Assembly: GCF_013003965.1 (NCBI RefSeq)
Contig: NZ_CP053069.1
Span: 1,085,419 to 1,149,418, forward strand
Length of the DNA stretch: 64,000 nt
Reading direction: 5' to 3'
Origin: Usitatibacter rugosus
GTDB taxonomy: Bacteria > Pseudomonadota > Gammaproteobacteria > Burkholderiales > Usitatibacteraceae
Positions 26,219 through 34,860 of the stretch are shown in pieces. The notes beneath the pieces are model-generated. The model made no database searches. It was not told where the DNA came from and saw only the letters and a list, made by a program, of their open reading frames with translations. The number at the start of each line of letters is the position of its first letter. Position 1 is the first letter of the stretch. The position numbers were made by a program, and so were the translations under genes.

Positions 26219-26854
26219 ATGAATGCAAAAGTTTCCGGTCCGTTCACCCTTCCGCCGCTGCCCTGGGACGAGGGTGCGCTGGATCCGGTCATCTCGGCGC
26301 GCACCATGTCGTTCCATTACGGCAAACACCACAAGACTTATGTGGACAAGCTGAACGAGCTGTCCGCGGGCACCAAGTACGCGGAGATGCCGCTGGAGAA
26401 GGTGGTCGTCGAGGCCGCCAAGGACGAATCGGCCAAGAAGATCTTCAACAACGCGGCCCAGGTGTGGAACCACACCTTCTTCTGGAACGCGATGAAGCCG
26501 GGCGGCGGCGGCAAGCCCACCGGCGAGCTGGCCGCGGCGATCGACGCCTCGTTCGGCAGCTATGACGATTTCAAGAAGCGCTTCGCCCAGACCGCCGTGG
26601 ACCAGTTCGGCTCCGGCTGGGCGTGGCTGGTGGTGAACAAAGGGAAGCTCGCATTGAGCTCCACCTCCAACGCCGCGACGCCGATCGCCGAAGGCATCAC
26701 GCCGCTCCTCACCATCGATGTCTGGGAGCACGCGTACTACCTGGACTACCAGAACAAGCGTCCCGACTTCGCCAACGCGGTGATCGAGAAGCTCATCAAC
26801 TGGGACCACGCAGCCGCCCAGCTCCGCGGCGCCGGTTCTCTCAAGGCCGCCTGA
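26219..26854 (+). CDS. sodB: Superoxide dismutase (Fe type)
   Basis: 211 residues from the ATG at 26219 behind AGGAGAGG. It converts superoxide to hydrogen peroxide and oxygen in the cytoplasm. Metal ligands of the Fe/Mn family are seen: the first histidine in F-H-Y-G-K-H-H, the second in V-W-N-H-T-F-F-W and the D-V-W-E-H aspartate/histidine pair; G-S-G-W-A-W-L-V is also conserved. The overall pattern looks more like Fe-SOD than Mn-SOD, but this was judged by eye. A long hairpin follows the stop by one base. Confidence 0.93.
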   Translation: MNAKVSGPFTLPPLPWDEGALDPVISARTMSFHYGKHHKTYVDKLNELSAGTKYAEMPLEKVVVEAAKDESAKKIFNNAAQVWNHTFFWNAMKPGGGGKPTGELAAAIDASFGSYDDFKKRFAQTAVDQFGSGWAWLVVNKGKLALSSTSNAATPIAEGITPLLTIDVWEHAYYLDYQNKRPDFANAVIEKLINWDHAAAQLRGAGSLKAA

Positions 26855-26855
26855 C

Positions 26856-26923
26856 AAAGCAAAACCCGGGTCAGAGTAGAGTTTCCCGCACGGAAAACTC
26901 TACTCTGACCCGGGTTTTGCTTT
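26856..26923. repeat. GGGTCAG-family hairpin with 29-bp perfect arms (also a likely terminator)
   Basis: Arms at 26856-26884 and 26895-26923 are perfectly complementary and enclose a 10-base loop. The arm begins with AAAGCAAAACCCGGGTCAG and the right arm runs into TTTT, so the structure should end transcription of the superoxide dismutase gene; A-rich flanks make it work in both directions. It lies between two convergent genes. The core GGGTCAGAGT is shared with the repeat at 33129-33188. Confidence 0.85.
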
Positions 26924-26934
26924 TGGGTCGGCGG

Positions 26935-27852
26935 TTACTCGGCGACTTGCTGGATGCCCGAGATCTGCCAGGCGGGATTCTTGTCGCCCGTTTTCTTCCG
27001 CACGTGCCAGAGTTCGTCGACCGGCTCCGGGTTGCCCGCGTCATTCTCTCGGATCAGGCCGGTGAAGCGAACGCTCGCGATGTCGTAGCCGTTCTCGCGG
27101 GCGAAGTCGGCGAGGCGCGCGTCCATCGAGACCACTTCGGTGCGCTGCGGCGCGTCGTCGCGCTCCTTCAGCAGCATGGCGATCTCGGCGTAGAGCTCGG
27201 GCGTGGTGAAGTCGCGGATGTCGTCGAGGTCCTTCGCATCGCTCGCGGCCTGCAGGCGGATGAACGTGGTCTTGGCGCCGCGCAGGAAATTCGGGACATC
27301 GAAATCCGGGGTGATGGAGCTGGCCGACGCGGCCGCTGCGACCGGGGCTACATCCGAGGGCTGGGCGCCCGGGACGTTGGCGCCGATTCCCGAGAACGAG
27401 GGGCGCGGAGCCGTGCCGGCGGCCGCACCGCCTGCCGAAGCCATGGGACCGGGGGCGCCGCGGGAAGCGAACATCCGGAAAAGGAAGAAGGCCAGGCCCG
27501 CCACGAGCAGGACGGCCAGGAGCATGCCGACCATCGGGCCCATGTTGGCGCCGAACATCGAGGCGAGGAGGGCGCCGATGCCCAGGCCGGCGAGGAGGCC
27601 ACCCCAGCGGCTCATGAAGCTGGGCTTGGCAGCCGCTGCTGCGGCACCTGCCCCGGCGGCGGCCGGAGCGGCCGCACCCGGCGTGGCGGCCGGAGCACTG
27701 GCCGGCGGGCTGGAAGGCACGTCCTTGGTGGGCACGGCGCGCTGCTTGCCGAGATTGCCCCCGCCACCGAAGCGCTTGGCGGCAAAGGAATCTTCCGCGG
27801 CGGCGAGGCCGAAGGCCAGGACGGCGGCGATGATCAGGCTGGGCATTCTCAT
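26935..27852 (-). CDS. Tim44-like domain protein
   Basis: 305 residues from the ATG at 27852, with GGAGG seven bases upstream. A signal peptide or anchor (MRMPSLIIAAVLAFGLAAA) is followed by a Gly/Ala/Pro-rich linker, two hydrophobic segments (about residues 85-135) and a C-terminal domain from F-L-R-G-A-K-T-T-F-I-R-L-Q, which is the Tim44-like fold: D-L-D-D-I-R-D-F-T-T-P-E-L, V-V-S-M-D-A-R-L, D-E-L-W-H-V-R-K. In bacteria such proteins are found at the membrane with unknown role. Confidence 0.88.
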   Translation of the reverse strand: MRMPSLIIAAVLAFGLAAAEDSFAAKRFGGGGNLGKQRAVPTKDVPSSPPASAPAATPGAAAPAAAGAGAAAAAAKPSFMSRWGGLLAGLGIGALLASMFGANMGPMVGMLLAVLLVAGLAFFLFRMFASRGAPGPMASAGGAAAGTAPRPSFSGIGANVPGAQPSDVAPVAAAASASSITPDFDVPNFLRGAKTTFIRLQAASDAKDLDDIRDFTTPELYAEIAMLLKERDDAPQRTEVVSMDARLADFARENGYDIASVRFTGLIRENDAGNPEPVDELWHVRKKTGDKNPAWQISGIQQVAE

Positions 27853-27934
27853 GGTGTGCCTCCGGGGCGGTGATTCTTGTATGTGCCGACAGTATGGCGC
27901 AAGGTCAAGCCCCCGAGGCATCCAGAACCGTGAT

Positions 27935-29056
27935 TTATCGGACGAACTTCCCGTCCTTCCCGATCATGGTCATTTCCATGTGCTCGGAGCCGCTGCGGCT
28001 GTGGTTGCCGAAGTCGATCACGAAGCCGCCCACGTCGAAGCGGTTCAGGCTTTCCATGCCCTTGATGACGCTTTCGCGGGTCGGGTTCGGCCCGGCCCGG
28101 CGCAACGCTTCCGTCATCACCTTCGCGGCGAGGAAGCCTTCCATCGCGGAGTAGGAGCTGGCGAGCTTGTACTCCTTCGCCAGCACGCGGAAGTCCTTGG
28201 AAGCGCGCGTCGCGTCGGAGAACGGGTAGGGATAGACCTGCGTCACGATGACGCCGCGCGCCGCCGGGCCGAGATCCTTCACGTAGCCCGCCGAGCTCGT
28301 GTTCGACATCGACACGAACTGCGAATACACGCCCTTCTCCCGCAACTGCTTCACCAGCGCGGCGCAGCTCTTCGCGATGCACAGGCCCACGATCGCGTCC
28401 GGCCTCACCTTGGCGAGGGCCTCCACCGCAGCCTCCACCTTGGGCTCCCCGCGCGGGATGGTGACCAGCGCGGCCGGTTCGAGCGACACGGTCTTCAGTC
28501 CCGCGAGCGCGCCCTTCATCGCGTCGTTGCCCATCGCGTCGTCCACGTAGGCGACCGCGATCCTGCGCAGCCCCTGCGAGCTCAGCTGCTCCACCGCGCG
28601 CTCGGCCTCCGAGCGGTGCGTGGGGCGGATGTTGAAGAGGTAATGGTCCGCCGGCCGGTGCATCTTCTCCGAGCCGCCGACCGGGGCCAGCACGAGGATC
28701 TTCTTCTCGCGCGTGAACGGGATCAGCGCCTCGGCGTTGGCCGTGCCGCGGCTCAGCATCAGCGCCAGCACCGGACGCGTGGTGGCGAGCTTGTTCGCGT
28801 TCTCGACCGTCTTCTTGGGGTCGAACCCGTCGTCCAGGGACTCGAGCACGATCTGCCGGCCGTTCACGCCGCCCTGCTTGTTGATCCAGTCGAAGTAGGC
28901 TCGCGCCGCCTCGGTCGTTTCCTTGACCGGCGAGGCCTGGGGGCCCGAGAAGTCGGCGGTTTGCCCGATCAGCAAGGGCTCCTTGCCGGCGGCGAACGCG
29001 CAGCCGAAGGCCGCGGCGAAAAGCACCGCCACGCCGCGTAGGCGCAGGTGGTCCAT
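27935..29056 (-). CDS. Branched-chain amino acid-type ABC transporter substrate-binding protein
   Basis: 373 residues from the ATG at 29056 (GGGAGAAACACC upstream); the longer frame before it has no plausible coding. A signal peptide ends at about F-A-A-G. The periplasmic-binding family 6 (LivJ-type) features are clear: L-L-I-G-Q-T-A-D-F-S-G-P-Q-A, the W-I-N-K-Q-G-G-V-N-G-R-Q-I motif and a type I fold ending in a region with G-F-V-I-D-F. No permease or ATPase genes adjoin it, so it is an orphan receptor or works with a distant transporter. Probably co-transcribed with the aldolase and Bug genes. Confidence 0.9.
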   Translation of the reverse strand: MDHLRLRGVAVLFAAAFGCAFAAGKEPLLIGQTADFSGPQASPVKETTEAARAYFDWINKQGGVNGRQIVLESLDDGFDPKKTVENANKLATTRPVLALMLSRGTANAEALIPFTREKKILVLAPVGGSEKMHRPADHYLFNIRPTHRSEAERAVEQLSSQGLRRIAVAYVDDAMGNDAMKGALAGLKTVSLEPAALVTIPRGEPKVEAAVEALAKVRPDAIVGLCIAKSCAALVKQLREKGVYSQFVSMSNTSSAGYVKDLGPAARGVIVTQVYPYPFSDATRASKDFRVLAKEYKLASSYSAMEGFLAAKVMTEALRRAGPNPTRESVIKGMESLNRFDVGGFVIDFGNHSRSGSEHMEMTMIGKDGKFVR

Positions 29057-29118
29057 GGTGTTTCTCCCTGATGTGTGCCGACCGTCCCCTCTAGGCGGGG
29101 GGCGTCCCGGCGGTGGTG

Positions 29119-29901
29119 CTACACGAGTGCTTCGTCCGATTCCTTCAGGATGCGGCGTGCGAAATAGTGGAAGGTCGCGCCGACCGCCTTCTGCTTGAGG
29201 CGATAGTCGTGCGCTTCCTTGGCATGGTCCGGATTGATGGCCTTGATCGGGCCAACGGCGCGCGCCATCAACTGCATGCGCGCCGCGCGTTCGATGAATA
29301 CCGCGAGCACGCACGCCTCTTCCATCGTGCCGCACGCGACCAGCTGGCCGTGGTGGGCGAGGAGGATGGCGCGCTTGGTGCCGAGGGCGTCGTGGATGAT
29401 GCGTCCCTCTTCATCACCGATCGGCACGCCGGGCCACTCGGGGAGGTACGCGCAGTCGTCATGGAACATCGTGGTGTCCATGTGCGCGGCCATGAGCGGC
29501 TCGCCGGTGAGCGAGAGGGCGGAGACGTAGGGCGGGTGCGTGTGCACGATCGCGTTCACCTGCGGCCGGTGGCGGTAGATCCACAGGTGGAAGCGGTTCG
29601 AGGGATTCACGAAGCCATCGCCCTCGAGGAGATTCAGATCGTCGTCGCAGAGGACGACGTTGCTCGCCGCCGCTTCGTCGAAGCCCAGGCCGAAGGAAAG
29701 CATCCAGTACGTGCCCGGCTTCGGGCCGCGCATCGTGATCTGCCCGGCCAGCCCCGACTCGTGGTTCTCCTTGGCGAGGATGCGGCAGGTGAGCGCGGTC
29801 TTCTGCTGCGGCGTCCAGTCCGGGACCTTGAAGAAGCGGTCCATGTTGGCGCTGGTCTTCGCGTGGTACTCGTCCTTGTTGCGGATGATGGGATCGGCCA
29901 T
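29119..29901 (-). CDS. Class II aldolase/adducin family protein
   Basis: 260 residues. The zinc-binding histidines appear as V-H-T-H-P-P and the later L-L-A-H-H-G-Q; the G-L-A-G-Q-I-T-M-R opening loop is also typical. Enzymes of this family cleave or decarboxylate small sugar-phosphate-like or carboxylic substrates. Its position between two uptake receptors and near a GntR regulator suggests a small catabolic locus, but the substrate is unknown. Confidence 0.88.
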   Translation of the reverse strand: MADPIIRNKDEYHAKTSANMDRFFKVPDWTPQQKTALTCRILAKENHESGLAGQITMRGPKPGTYWMLSFGLGFDEAAASNVVLCDDDLNLLEGDGFVNPSNRFHLWIYRHRPQVNAIVHTHPPYVSALSLTGEPLMAAHMDTTMFHDDCAYLPEWPGVPIGDEEGRIIHDALGTKRAILLAHHGQLVACGTMEEACVLAVFIERAARMQLMARAVGPIKAINPDHAKEAHDYRLKQKAVGATFHYFARRILKESDEALV

Positions 29902-29913
29902 GGGTGCCTCCGG

Positions 29914-30870
29914 TCAGTCGGCCTTGATGTTGGCTTGCTGCACGACCTGCTTCCAGCGCGGCAGCTCCAGGTTCACGTACGCCGCGAGCTGCGCGGGCGA
30001 GCTGCCGACGATCTCGGCGCCCTGCAGCGCCATCTTCGAGACGATGTCCGGGTCCTTGAGGGCCAGGGTCACCGCTGCGTAGAGAGAGTCCAGCACGGCC
30101 TTCGGCGTTCCCGCCGGCGCGAACAGCATGTAGTCGTTGGTGGCGACGAGCTTCGGAAAGCCCTGCTCCACCGTGGTCGGCACCTCGGGCATGTTGCGGC
30201 TGCGCTCGCGGCTCGCCACGGCGAGGGCCTTGGCGCGGCCGGCCTTCACGAAGGGCTGCAGCGACAGCATCGTCTCGAAGGTGAGGTCGATCTCGCCCGC
30301 GACGAGGGCGGACACGGCGGGGGCACCGCCCTTGTAGGGGATGTGCGTGAGCTGGATGTCGTTCTCGCGCTTGAACATCTCCGTGGCGAGATGGAAGACG
30401 GTGCCGTTGCCCGCGGAGCCGTAGTTGAGCGCCGTGTTGGTCTTGGCGAGCGTCACCAGCTCGGGCAGCGTGTTGGCCGGCACCTTGGTCGCCACCGCGA
30501 TGAGGATCGGCGTGGACGCCACCATCGAGATCGGGGCGAAGTCGCGCTCGGTGTTGAACGGCAGCTTGGCGAAGATGCTCGGGTTGATCACGTGGCTCGT
30601 CGGCACGAGGAGCAGCGTGTAGCCGTCGGCCGCAGCCTTGGCGGCAATGTCGGTGCCGATCGAGCCGCCCGCGCCAGCCTTGTTCTCGACGACGAACTGC
30701 TGCTTGTATTCCGTCGAGAGCTTCTGCGCGAGGATGCGCGCGACGACATCGGTGCCGCCGCCAGGAGCGAACGGAACCACGACACGCACGGGCTTGTTGG
30801 GATAGTCGTCCGCGGCGAGCGCGGCTGAAGCCAGGAAGAGGGACAGGAGCGAAGCGGCGATGCGTTGCAC
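29914..30870 (-). CDS. Bug/TctC-family tripartite tricarboxylate transporter receptor
   Basis: 318 residues from a GTG at 30870 with a GAGAGGAAAA ribosome site. The signal peptide ends at A-L-A-A-D. Bug-family marks are Y-P-N-K-P-V-R-V-V-V-P-F-A-P-G-G-G-T-D near the start, V-V-E-N-K-A-G-A-G-G-S-I-G-T and the N-Y-G-S-A-G-N-G-T segment. Bug proteins bind carboxylic or aromatic acids in the periplasm and are hugely expanded in betaproteobacteria; most lack linked membrane subunits, as here. Divergent from the GntR regulator with an operator in the 63-base gap. Confidence 0.93.
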   Translation of the reverse strand: MQRIAASLLSLFLASAALAADDYPNKPVRVVVPFAPGGGTDVVARILAQKLSTEYKQQFVVENKAGAGGSIGTDIAAKAAADGYTLLLVPTSHVINPSIFAKLPFNTERDFAPISMVASTPILIAVATKVPANTLPELVTLAKTNTALNYGSAGNGTVFHLATEMFKRENDIQLTHIPYKGGAPAVSALVAGEIDLTFETMLSLQPFVKAGRAKALAVASRERSRNMPEVPTTVEQGFPKLVATNDYMLFAPAGTPKAVLDSLYAAVTLALKDPDIVSKMALQGAEIVGSSPAQLAAYVNLELPRWKQVVQQANIKAD

Positions 30871-30915
30871 GTGCGGTTTTCCTCTCTGTGAAACTCGGCG
30901 AAACCTGCCAGAAAA

Positions 30916-30932
30916 TGGTATACCAAATACCA
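30916..30932. promoter_or_regulatory. GntR/FCD-type operator in the divergent gap
   Basis: TGGTATACCA (30916-30925) is a perfect 10-base palindrome and is followed by a further ATACCA, giving overlapping inverted repeats. It sits next to the ATG of the GntR regulator and upstream of the Bug receptor gene. TNGTATACNA-like palindromes are typical sites of FadR-subfamily GntR regulators. Confidence 0.65.
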
Positions 30933-30933
30933 G

Positions 30934-31641
30934 ATGCCTCCAAACCCCGTCGCTGACGCACGACAACCGTCGAAAAAGCCGTCGACAGCGGCGCCCTTGC
31001 GTCCCGTCACCTCGCCGCTGCTGATCGAGGAAACAGCGCGCGTGCTCCGGGCTTCCATCGTCGAGGGAAAACTCCGGCCCGGTGAAAAGCTTTCCGAGCG
31101 CGACCTCGGCGCGCGCCTCGGCATCTCCCGCACGCCGCTTCGCCACGCGCTCGCGCTGCTGGCCACGGAACGGCTGGTCGAGCTCTCGCCGCGGCGCGGG
31201 GCCCGCGTGGCCTCGTTGGACAGCGACAAGGTCGACGATATCTTCCCGGTGGTGAAGTGCCTCGAGCGGTTGGCGGTCGACCTTGCGTGCAAGCGCCTCG
31301 ATGCCGCGGGCCTGGAAGCGCTGCACGGCCATGTCGACCGGATGAAGGCCGCCCACAAGCGCCGCGACAAGCGGGCGTTCGTGCAAGCGAGCGCGCATTT
31401 CCACGACGCCATGCTGAATGCGGCCGGCAACGCGACGCTGCGCCAGATGCACGACCACCTGAGCGGCCAGGTCCGGCGCGCTCTTTTCGCGGCGCTCGCT
31501 TCCGACCCCCAATGGGGCGATGCGCTTCGCGAGCACGAGCAACTGCTCTCGGCCCTCCAGTCCCGCAATGCCACCGCGGCCGTGCGTGCGGTTTCCCATC
31601 GTGTCGATGCCCGTCGCAAGCAGGTCCTGCGACAGCTGTAA
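30934..31641 (+). CDS. GntR-family transcriptional regulator (FCD domain)
   Basis: 235 residues. A disordered, Pro/Lys-rich leader (~25 residues) precedes the winged helix: L-R-P-G-E-K-L-S-E-R-D-L-G-A-R-L-G-I-S-R-T-P is the GntR signature (about residues 47-68, shown with gaps in certainty at the ends). The C-terminal helical domain has the FCD pattern with D-x-x-F-H (A-H-F-H-D-A-M) and later H-R-V-D. It should repress or activate the divergent Bug-aldolase-receptor genes in response to an organic acid. Confidence 0.92.
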   Translation: MPPNPVADARQPSKKPSTAAPLRPVTSPLLIEETARVLRASIVEGKLRPGEKLSERDLGARLGISRTPLRHALALLATERLVELSPRRGARVASLDSDKVDDIFPVVKCLERLAVDLACKRLDAAGLEALHGHVDRMKAAHKRRDKRAFVQASAHFHDAMLNAAGNATLRQMHDHLSGQVRRALFAALASDPQWGDALREHEQLLSALQSRNATAAVRAVSHRVDARRKQVLRQL

Positions 31642-31746
31642 TCTGGGGCATGCGAGATTTGTGCGGGGCCTCACAGCCCCGATTTCCCCGAGCGGCGACC
31701 ATGTGTCCATCAGAGGCCACTAATGGACCCAACCAGGGAAATGACC

Positions 31747-32085
31747 ATGAGAATCAAAGCTACTTCCGCACTCGTCTTCGCCGCGTCGCTCAGCTTCATG
31801 GCGCACGCCGCCCCCACCGAAGTCGCCGGCCCGGGCTACACCCCGGTCGACCAGGACCACGCCATGCTGGAGCTGCTGGATGGCAAGGCCTCGGCGGCTT
31901 CCGTCTCGGACACGCTCTACGACGCCGTGATGGGCGCCCGCGACGTGGCCTGGACCGAACGCCACAAGATGCTGCAAGTGCCCTCCACGCTGCAGCGCCA
32001 TGCGCTCGGCAAGTCGGGCAAGGCCCTGGTCACGATCGGCGAGCCTTCGCCCGCCGTGAAGGCCGTGATCGCCCAGTCCCGCTAA
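31747..32085 (+). CDS. Small exported hypothetical protein
   Basis: 112 residues from the ATG at 31747, with AGGGAA seven bases upstream; in-frame ATGs at 31741 and 31723 are less well spaced. A signal peptide (MRIKATSALVFAASLSFMAHA) is followed by an ~90-residue mature domain with D-Q-D-H-A-M-L-E-L-L-D-G-K-A-S. No family was recognised. A GC-rich hairpin at 32106-32135 likely ends its transcript. Confidence 0.65.
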   Translation: MRIKATSALVFAASLSFMAHAAPTEVAGPGYTPVDQDHAMLELLDGKASAASVSDTLYDAVMGARDVAWTERHKMLQVPSTLQRHALGKSGKALVTIGEPSPAVKAVIAQSR

Positions 32086-32105
32086 CCCCGCCGTTCTCCT
32101 CCCTC

Positions 32106-32135
32106 AGGGCCGGTCCTCGCAAGGGGATCGGCCCT
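32106..32135 (+). terminator. Possible terminator hairpin overlapping the next start codon
   Basis: AGGGCCG (32106-32112) and CGGCCCT (32129-32135) form a stem followed by TGTT. The last base of the right arm is also the first base of the TTG start of the exonuclease, and the loop holds its AAGGGG ribosome site. It could therefore also control translation of the exonuclease. Confidence 0.45.
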
Positions 32136-33205
32136 TGTTGATTGCGCCGACGCCCAAGGGCCTCTACTGCGCGGCCGGCGACTTCTACGTCGATCCGTGG
32201 CAGCCGGTGGATCGGGCTGTCATCACTCACGCGCACAGCGACCATGCCCGTCCCGGCAGCGGCGCCTACCTGGCTTCCCGTGCGGGATTGCCCGTCCTAC
32301 AGACGCGCCTGGGGCCTGATGCTTCGATCGAGGGCCTGGCCTACGGCGAGGTGCGCGATATCGGCGGCGTGAAGGTCTCGCTGCACCCCGCAGGCCACGT
32401 CCTTGGAAGCGCGCAGGTTCGGGTCGAGCACGGCGGCGAGGTGTGGGTGGTCTCGGGCGACTACAAGCTCGACCCCGATCCGACGTGCGCGCCGTTCGAA
32501 CCGGTGCGATGCAACGTGTTCATCACCGAATCGACCTTCGGCCTGCCGATCTACCGCTGGCAGGCGCCCTCGGAGATCTTTGGAGGCATCGACCGATGGT
32601 GGGCCCGGAACGCGCGCGATGGGCGGGCGAGCGTGCTCTTCGGCTACGCGTTCGGGAAGGCGCAGCGCATCCTCGCGAGCGTGGACGCCTCGATCGGCCC
32701 GATCGTCGTGCACGGCGCGGTGGAGTCGCTCAACTACGGCTATCGCGAGTGCGGCGTGGCGCTGCCCGAGACCACGCTCGTGTCCGACTCGCATCCGCGG
32801 CGCGACTATGCGGGCGCGCTCATCGTGGCGCCGCCGTCCGCGCAATCCACGCCGTGGCTGCGCCGCTTCGGCGACTACTCCGATGCTTTCGCCTCGGGCT
32901 GGATGGCGATCCGCGGCGCCCGGCGCCAGCGTTCCGTGGACCAGGGCTTCGTGCTCTCGGACCACGCGGACTGGCCGAGCCTCTTGAGCGCCATCGGGTC
33001 CACCGGGGCCGAGCGCGTGTACGTGACGCATGGGCAGGTGGAGCCGCTGGTGCGCTTTCTCTCCGAGCGCGGTCTCGATGCACAGGCGATGAAGACGGAG
33101 TTCGAAGGCGAGGCGGGCGCGGAAGAAACAAAACCCGGGTCAGAGTGGAGTTCTCCAGAGGGAAAACTCCACTCTGACCCGGGTTTTGGGGGAGATCCGT
33201 CGTGA
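32135..33205 (+). CDS. Ligase-associated DNA damage response exonuclease (MBL/beta-CASP type)
   Basis: 356 residues from a TTG at 32135 (a second TTG follows at 32138). The zinc motif I-T-H-A-H-S-D-H-A-R and G-H-V-L-G-S-A-Q belong to the MBL/beta-CASP mRNA 3'-processing-like family, and H-A-D-W occurs near the C-terminus. The family is known as the exonuclease of a four-gene ligase-associated DNA repair set. Oddity: the last ~25 residues (from about E-E-T-K-P-G-S-E-W) are encoded by an inserted GGGTCAG hairpin and are not family sequence. Its stop overlaps the ligase start as GTGA. Confidence 0.92.
   Translation: MLIAPTPKGLYCAAGDFYVDPWQPVDRAVITHAHSDHARPGSGAYLASRAGLPVLQTRLGPDASIEGLAYGEVRDIGGVKVSLHPAGHVLGSAQVRVEHGGEVWVVSGDYKLDPDPTCAPFEPVRCNVFITESTFGLPIYRWQAPSEIFGGIDRWWARNARDGRASVLFGYAFGKAQRILASVDASIGPIVVHGAVESLNYGYRECGVALPETTLVSDSHPRRDYAGALIVAPPSAQSTPWLRRFGDYSDAFASGWMAIRGARRQRSVDQGFVLSDHADWPSLLSAIGSTGAERVYVTHGQVEPLVRFLSERGLDAQAMKTEFEGEAGAEETKPGSEWSSPEGKLHSDPGFGGDPS
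33129..33188. repeat. GGGTCAG-family hairpin inside the exonuclease 3' end
   Basis: Perfect 24-base arms at 33129-33152 and 33165-33188 enclose a 12-base loop. The element keeps the reading frame open and adds the C-terminal tail of the exonuclease. Its right edge supplies the GGGGGAG ribosome site of the ligase gene. It shares the core AAAACCCGGGTCAGAGT with the hairpin at 26856-26923. Confidence 0.85.
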
Positions 33206-34797
33206 AATCCTTCGCCTCCCTCTACGCGGAGATCGATTCGACGACTCGCACCAACGAGAAGGTGTCGGCGATGGTCGAGTACTTCTCGAAGGCCGCGCCG
33301 CGCGACGCCGCGTGGGCCGCGTATTTCCTCACGGGCCACAAGCCGCGCCAGGCGGTGCCGACGAAGCGGCTCCACCTGTGGGCCGCGGAGGCCGCGTCGC
33401 TGCCGATGTGGCTCTTCGAGGAGAGCTACGACGCGGTAGGCGACCTTGCGGAAACCATCGCGCTCGTGCTCCCGCCGCCCGAAGGGGAGCGCGAGGACGT
33501 TCCCTTGCACGCGTGGATCGAGGAGCGCGTGCTGCCGCTGCGGGGACTCGGCGAGGCAGAACAGAAAGCGCGGCTGCTGGGCTACTGGGCGGCGCTGGAA
33601 CCGGCGGAGCGCTTCGTCTTCAACAAGCTCATCACCGGCGCGTTCCGCGTCGGCGTCTCGTCGCTGCTGGTGGTCCGTGCGATCGCGGCGGTAACGAGCA
33701 TCGACGCCAAGGCGATCGCCCATCGCCTCGCGGGTGAATGGCCGCCGACGGAAGAAGCGTGGACGGCGCTCGTCTCGCCCGAGGGCGGCGAGATGCATGC
33801 GTCGAAGCCGTACCCGTTCTTCCTCGCGCATCCGCTCGACGGTGAGCCCGATGCGCTCGGCGATCGCGCCGACTGGCTCGCCGAGTGGAAGTGGGATGGC
33901 ATCCGCGCGCAGCTCGTGAAGCGCGGCGGGGAGTCGTTCCTCTGGTCGCGCGGCGACGAGCCCATCGCACATGCATTCCCCGAGATCGTCGCCGAGGCCG
34001 CGAAGCTCCCCGACTGCGTGCTGGACGGCGAGGTGCTCGCGTGGAAGGACGGCAGCGTGCGGTCCTTCGCCACGCTGCAGAAGCGCCTTGGCCGCAAGGA
34101 CCCCGGTAAGAAGATGCTCGCGGAAAACCCCGTCGCGTTCCTCGTTTACGACCTGCTCGAGTTCGAGGGCGAGGATTGGCGGGAGCGGCCCCTGCACGAG
34201 CGCCGCCAGAAGATGAAGGACGTGATCGAGGCGATTCCCGGCGGGTCGCGCTTCGAGACCTCGTCGCTGGTGCGCGCGCCGTCATGGGAAACGCTGGCGC
34301 TGGCGCGGCAGGAATCGCGCGCCCGCGGCACCGAGGGCCTGATGCTGAAGCGCCGCGATTCTCCCTACGGCGTCGGGCGCACGCGCGGCGACTGGTGGAA
34401 GTGGAAGGTCGAGCCCTACACGCTGGACGCGGTGCTGATGTACGCCCAGCGCGGCCACGGCAAGCGCGCGAGCCTCTACACGGACTACACGTTCGGCCTG
34501 TGGAAGGACGGCGAGCTCGTGCCCTTCGCCAAGGCTTACTCGGGCCTCACGGACGACGAGATCCGCGAGGTCGACGGCTTCATCCGCAAGAACACGCTCG
34601 AGAAGTTCGGTCCCGTGCGTACCGTGAAGCCGTTCATGGTGTTCGAGCTCGGCTTCGAGGGCATCCAGCTCTCCAAGCGACACAAGTCCGGCATCGCGGT
34701 CCGCTTCCCCCGGATGCTCCGGATCCGGACGGACAAGAAGGTCGAGGACGCCGACACGGTCGAGACGGCGCGGGCACTGATCGGAGGGGCTGAATAA
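33202..34797 (+). CDS. ATP-dependent DNA ligase (ligase-associated DNA damage response)
   Basis: 531 residues from a GTG at 33202. The adenylation motif I is A-E-W-K-W-D-G-I-R with the nucleophilic Lys; later ligase motifs are seen (F-L-V-Y-D-L-L-E-F-E-G-E-D, E-G-L-M-L-K-R, W-W-K-W-K). An N-terminal DNA-binding domain of ~220 residues precedes the core and an OB-fold domain follows. It partners the exonuclease upstream and probably the helicase and phosphoesterase at 42127-45365. The stop codon lies inside the next repeat. Confidence 0.94.
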   Translation: MKSFASLYAEIDSTTRTNEKVSAMVEYFSKAAPRDAAWAAYFLTGHKPRQAVPTKRLHLWAAEAASLPMWLFEESYDAVGDLAETIALVLPPPEGEREDVPLHAWIEERVLPLRGLGEAEQKARLLGYWAALEPAERFVFNKLITGAFRVGVSSLLVVRAIAAVTSIDAKAIAHRLAGEWPPTEEAWTALVSPEGGEMHASKPYPFFLAHPLDGEPDALGDRADWLAEWKWDGIRAQLVKRGGESFLWSRGDEPIAHAFPEIVAEAAKLPDCVLDGEVLAWKDGSVRSFATLQKRLGRKDPGKKMLAENPVAFLVYDLLEFEGEDWRERPLHERRQKMKDVIEAIPGGSRFETSSLVRAPSWETLALARQESRARGTEGLMLKRRDSPYGVGRTRGDWWKWKVEPYTLDAVLMYAQRGHGKRASLYTDYTFGLWKDGELVPFAKAYSGLTDDEIREVDGFIRKNTLEKFGPVRTVKPFMVFELGFEGIQLSKRHKSGIAVRFPRMLRIRTDKKVEDADTVETARALIGGAE

Positions 34798-34860
34798 AGG
34801 GGTCAGACCACTTTATTCGTGGTCTGGATGCGAGAATAAAGTGGTCTGACCCCTTTATTC
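34792..34860. repeat. GGGTCAG-family hairpin with 27-bp perfect arms
   Basis: Arms at 34792-34818 and 34834-34860 are exact reverse complements around a 15-base loop. Each arm is itself a near copy of the 27-base palindrome at 527-553. The ligase stop codon (34795-34797) lies in the left arm. The right arm contains CTGACC, which serves as a possible -35 box for the ATPase gene downstream. Confidence 0.85.

Noticed and set aside
26856-34860. Repeated GGGTCAG hairpins as a possible CRISPR array
   Set aside because: Copies are kilobases apart, palindromic and without regular spacers; no cas genes are present.
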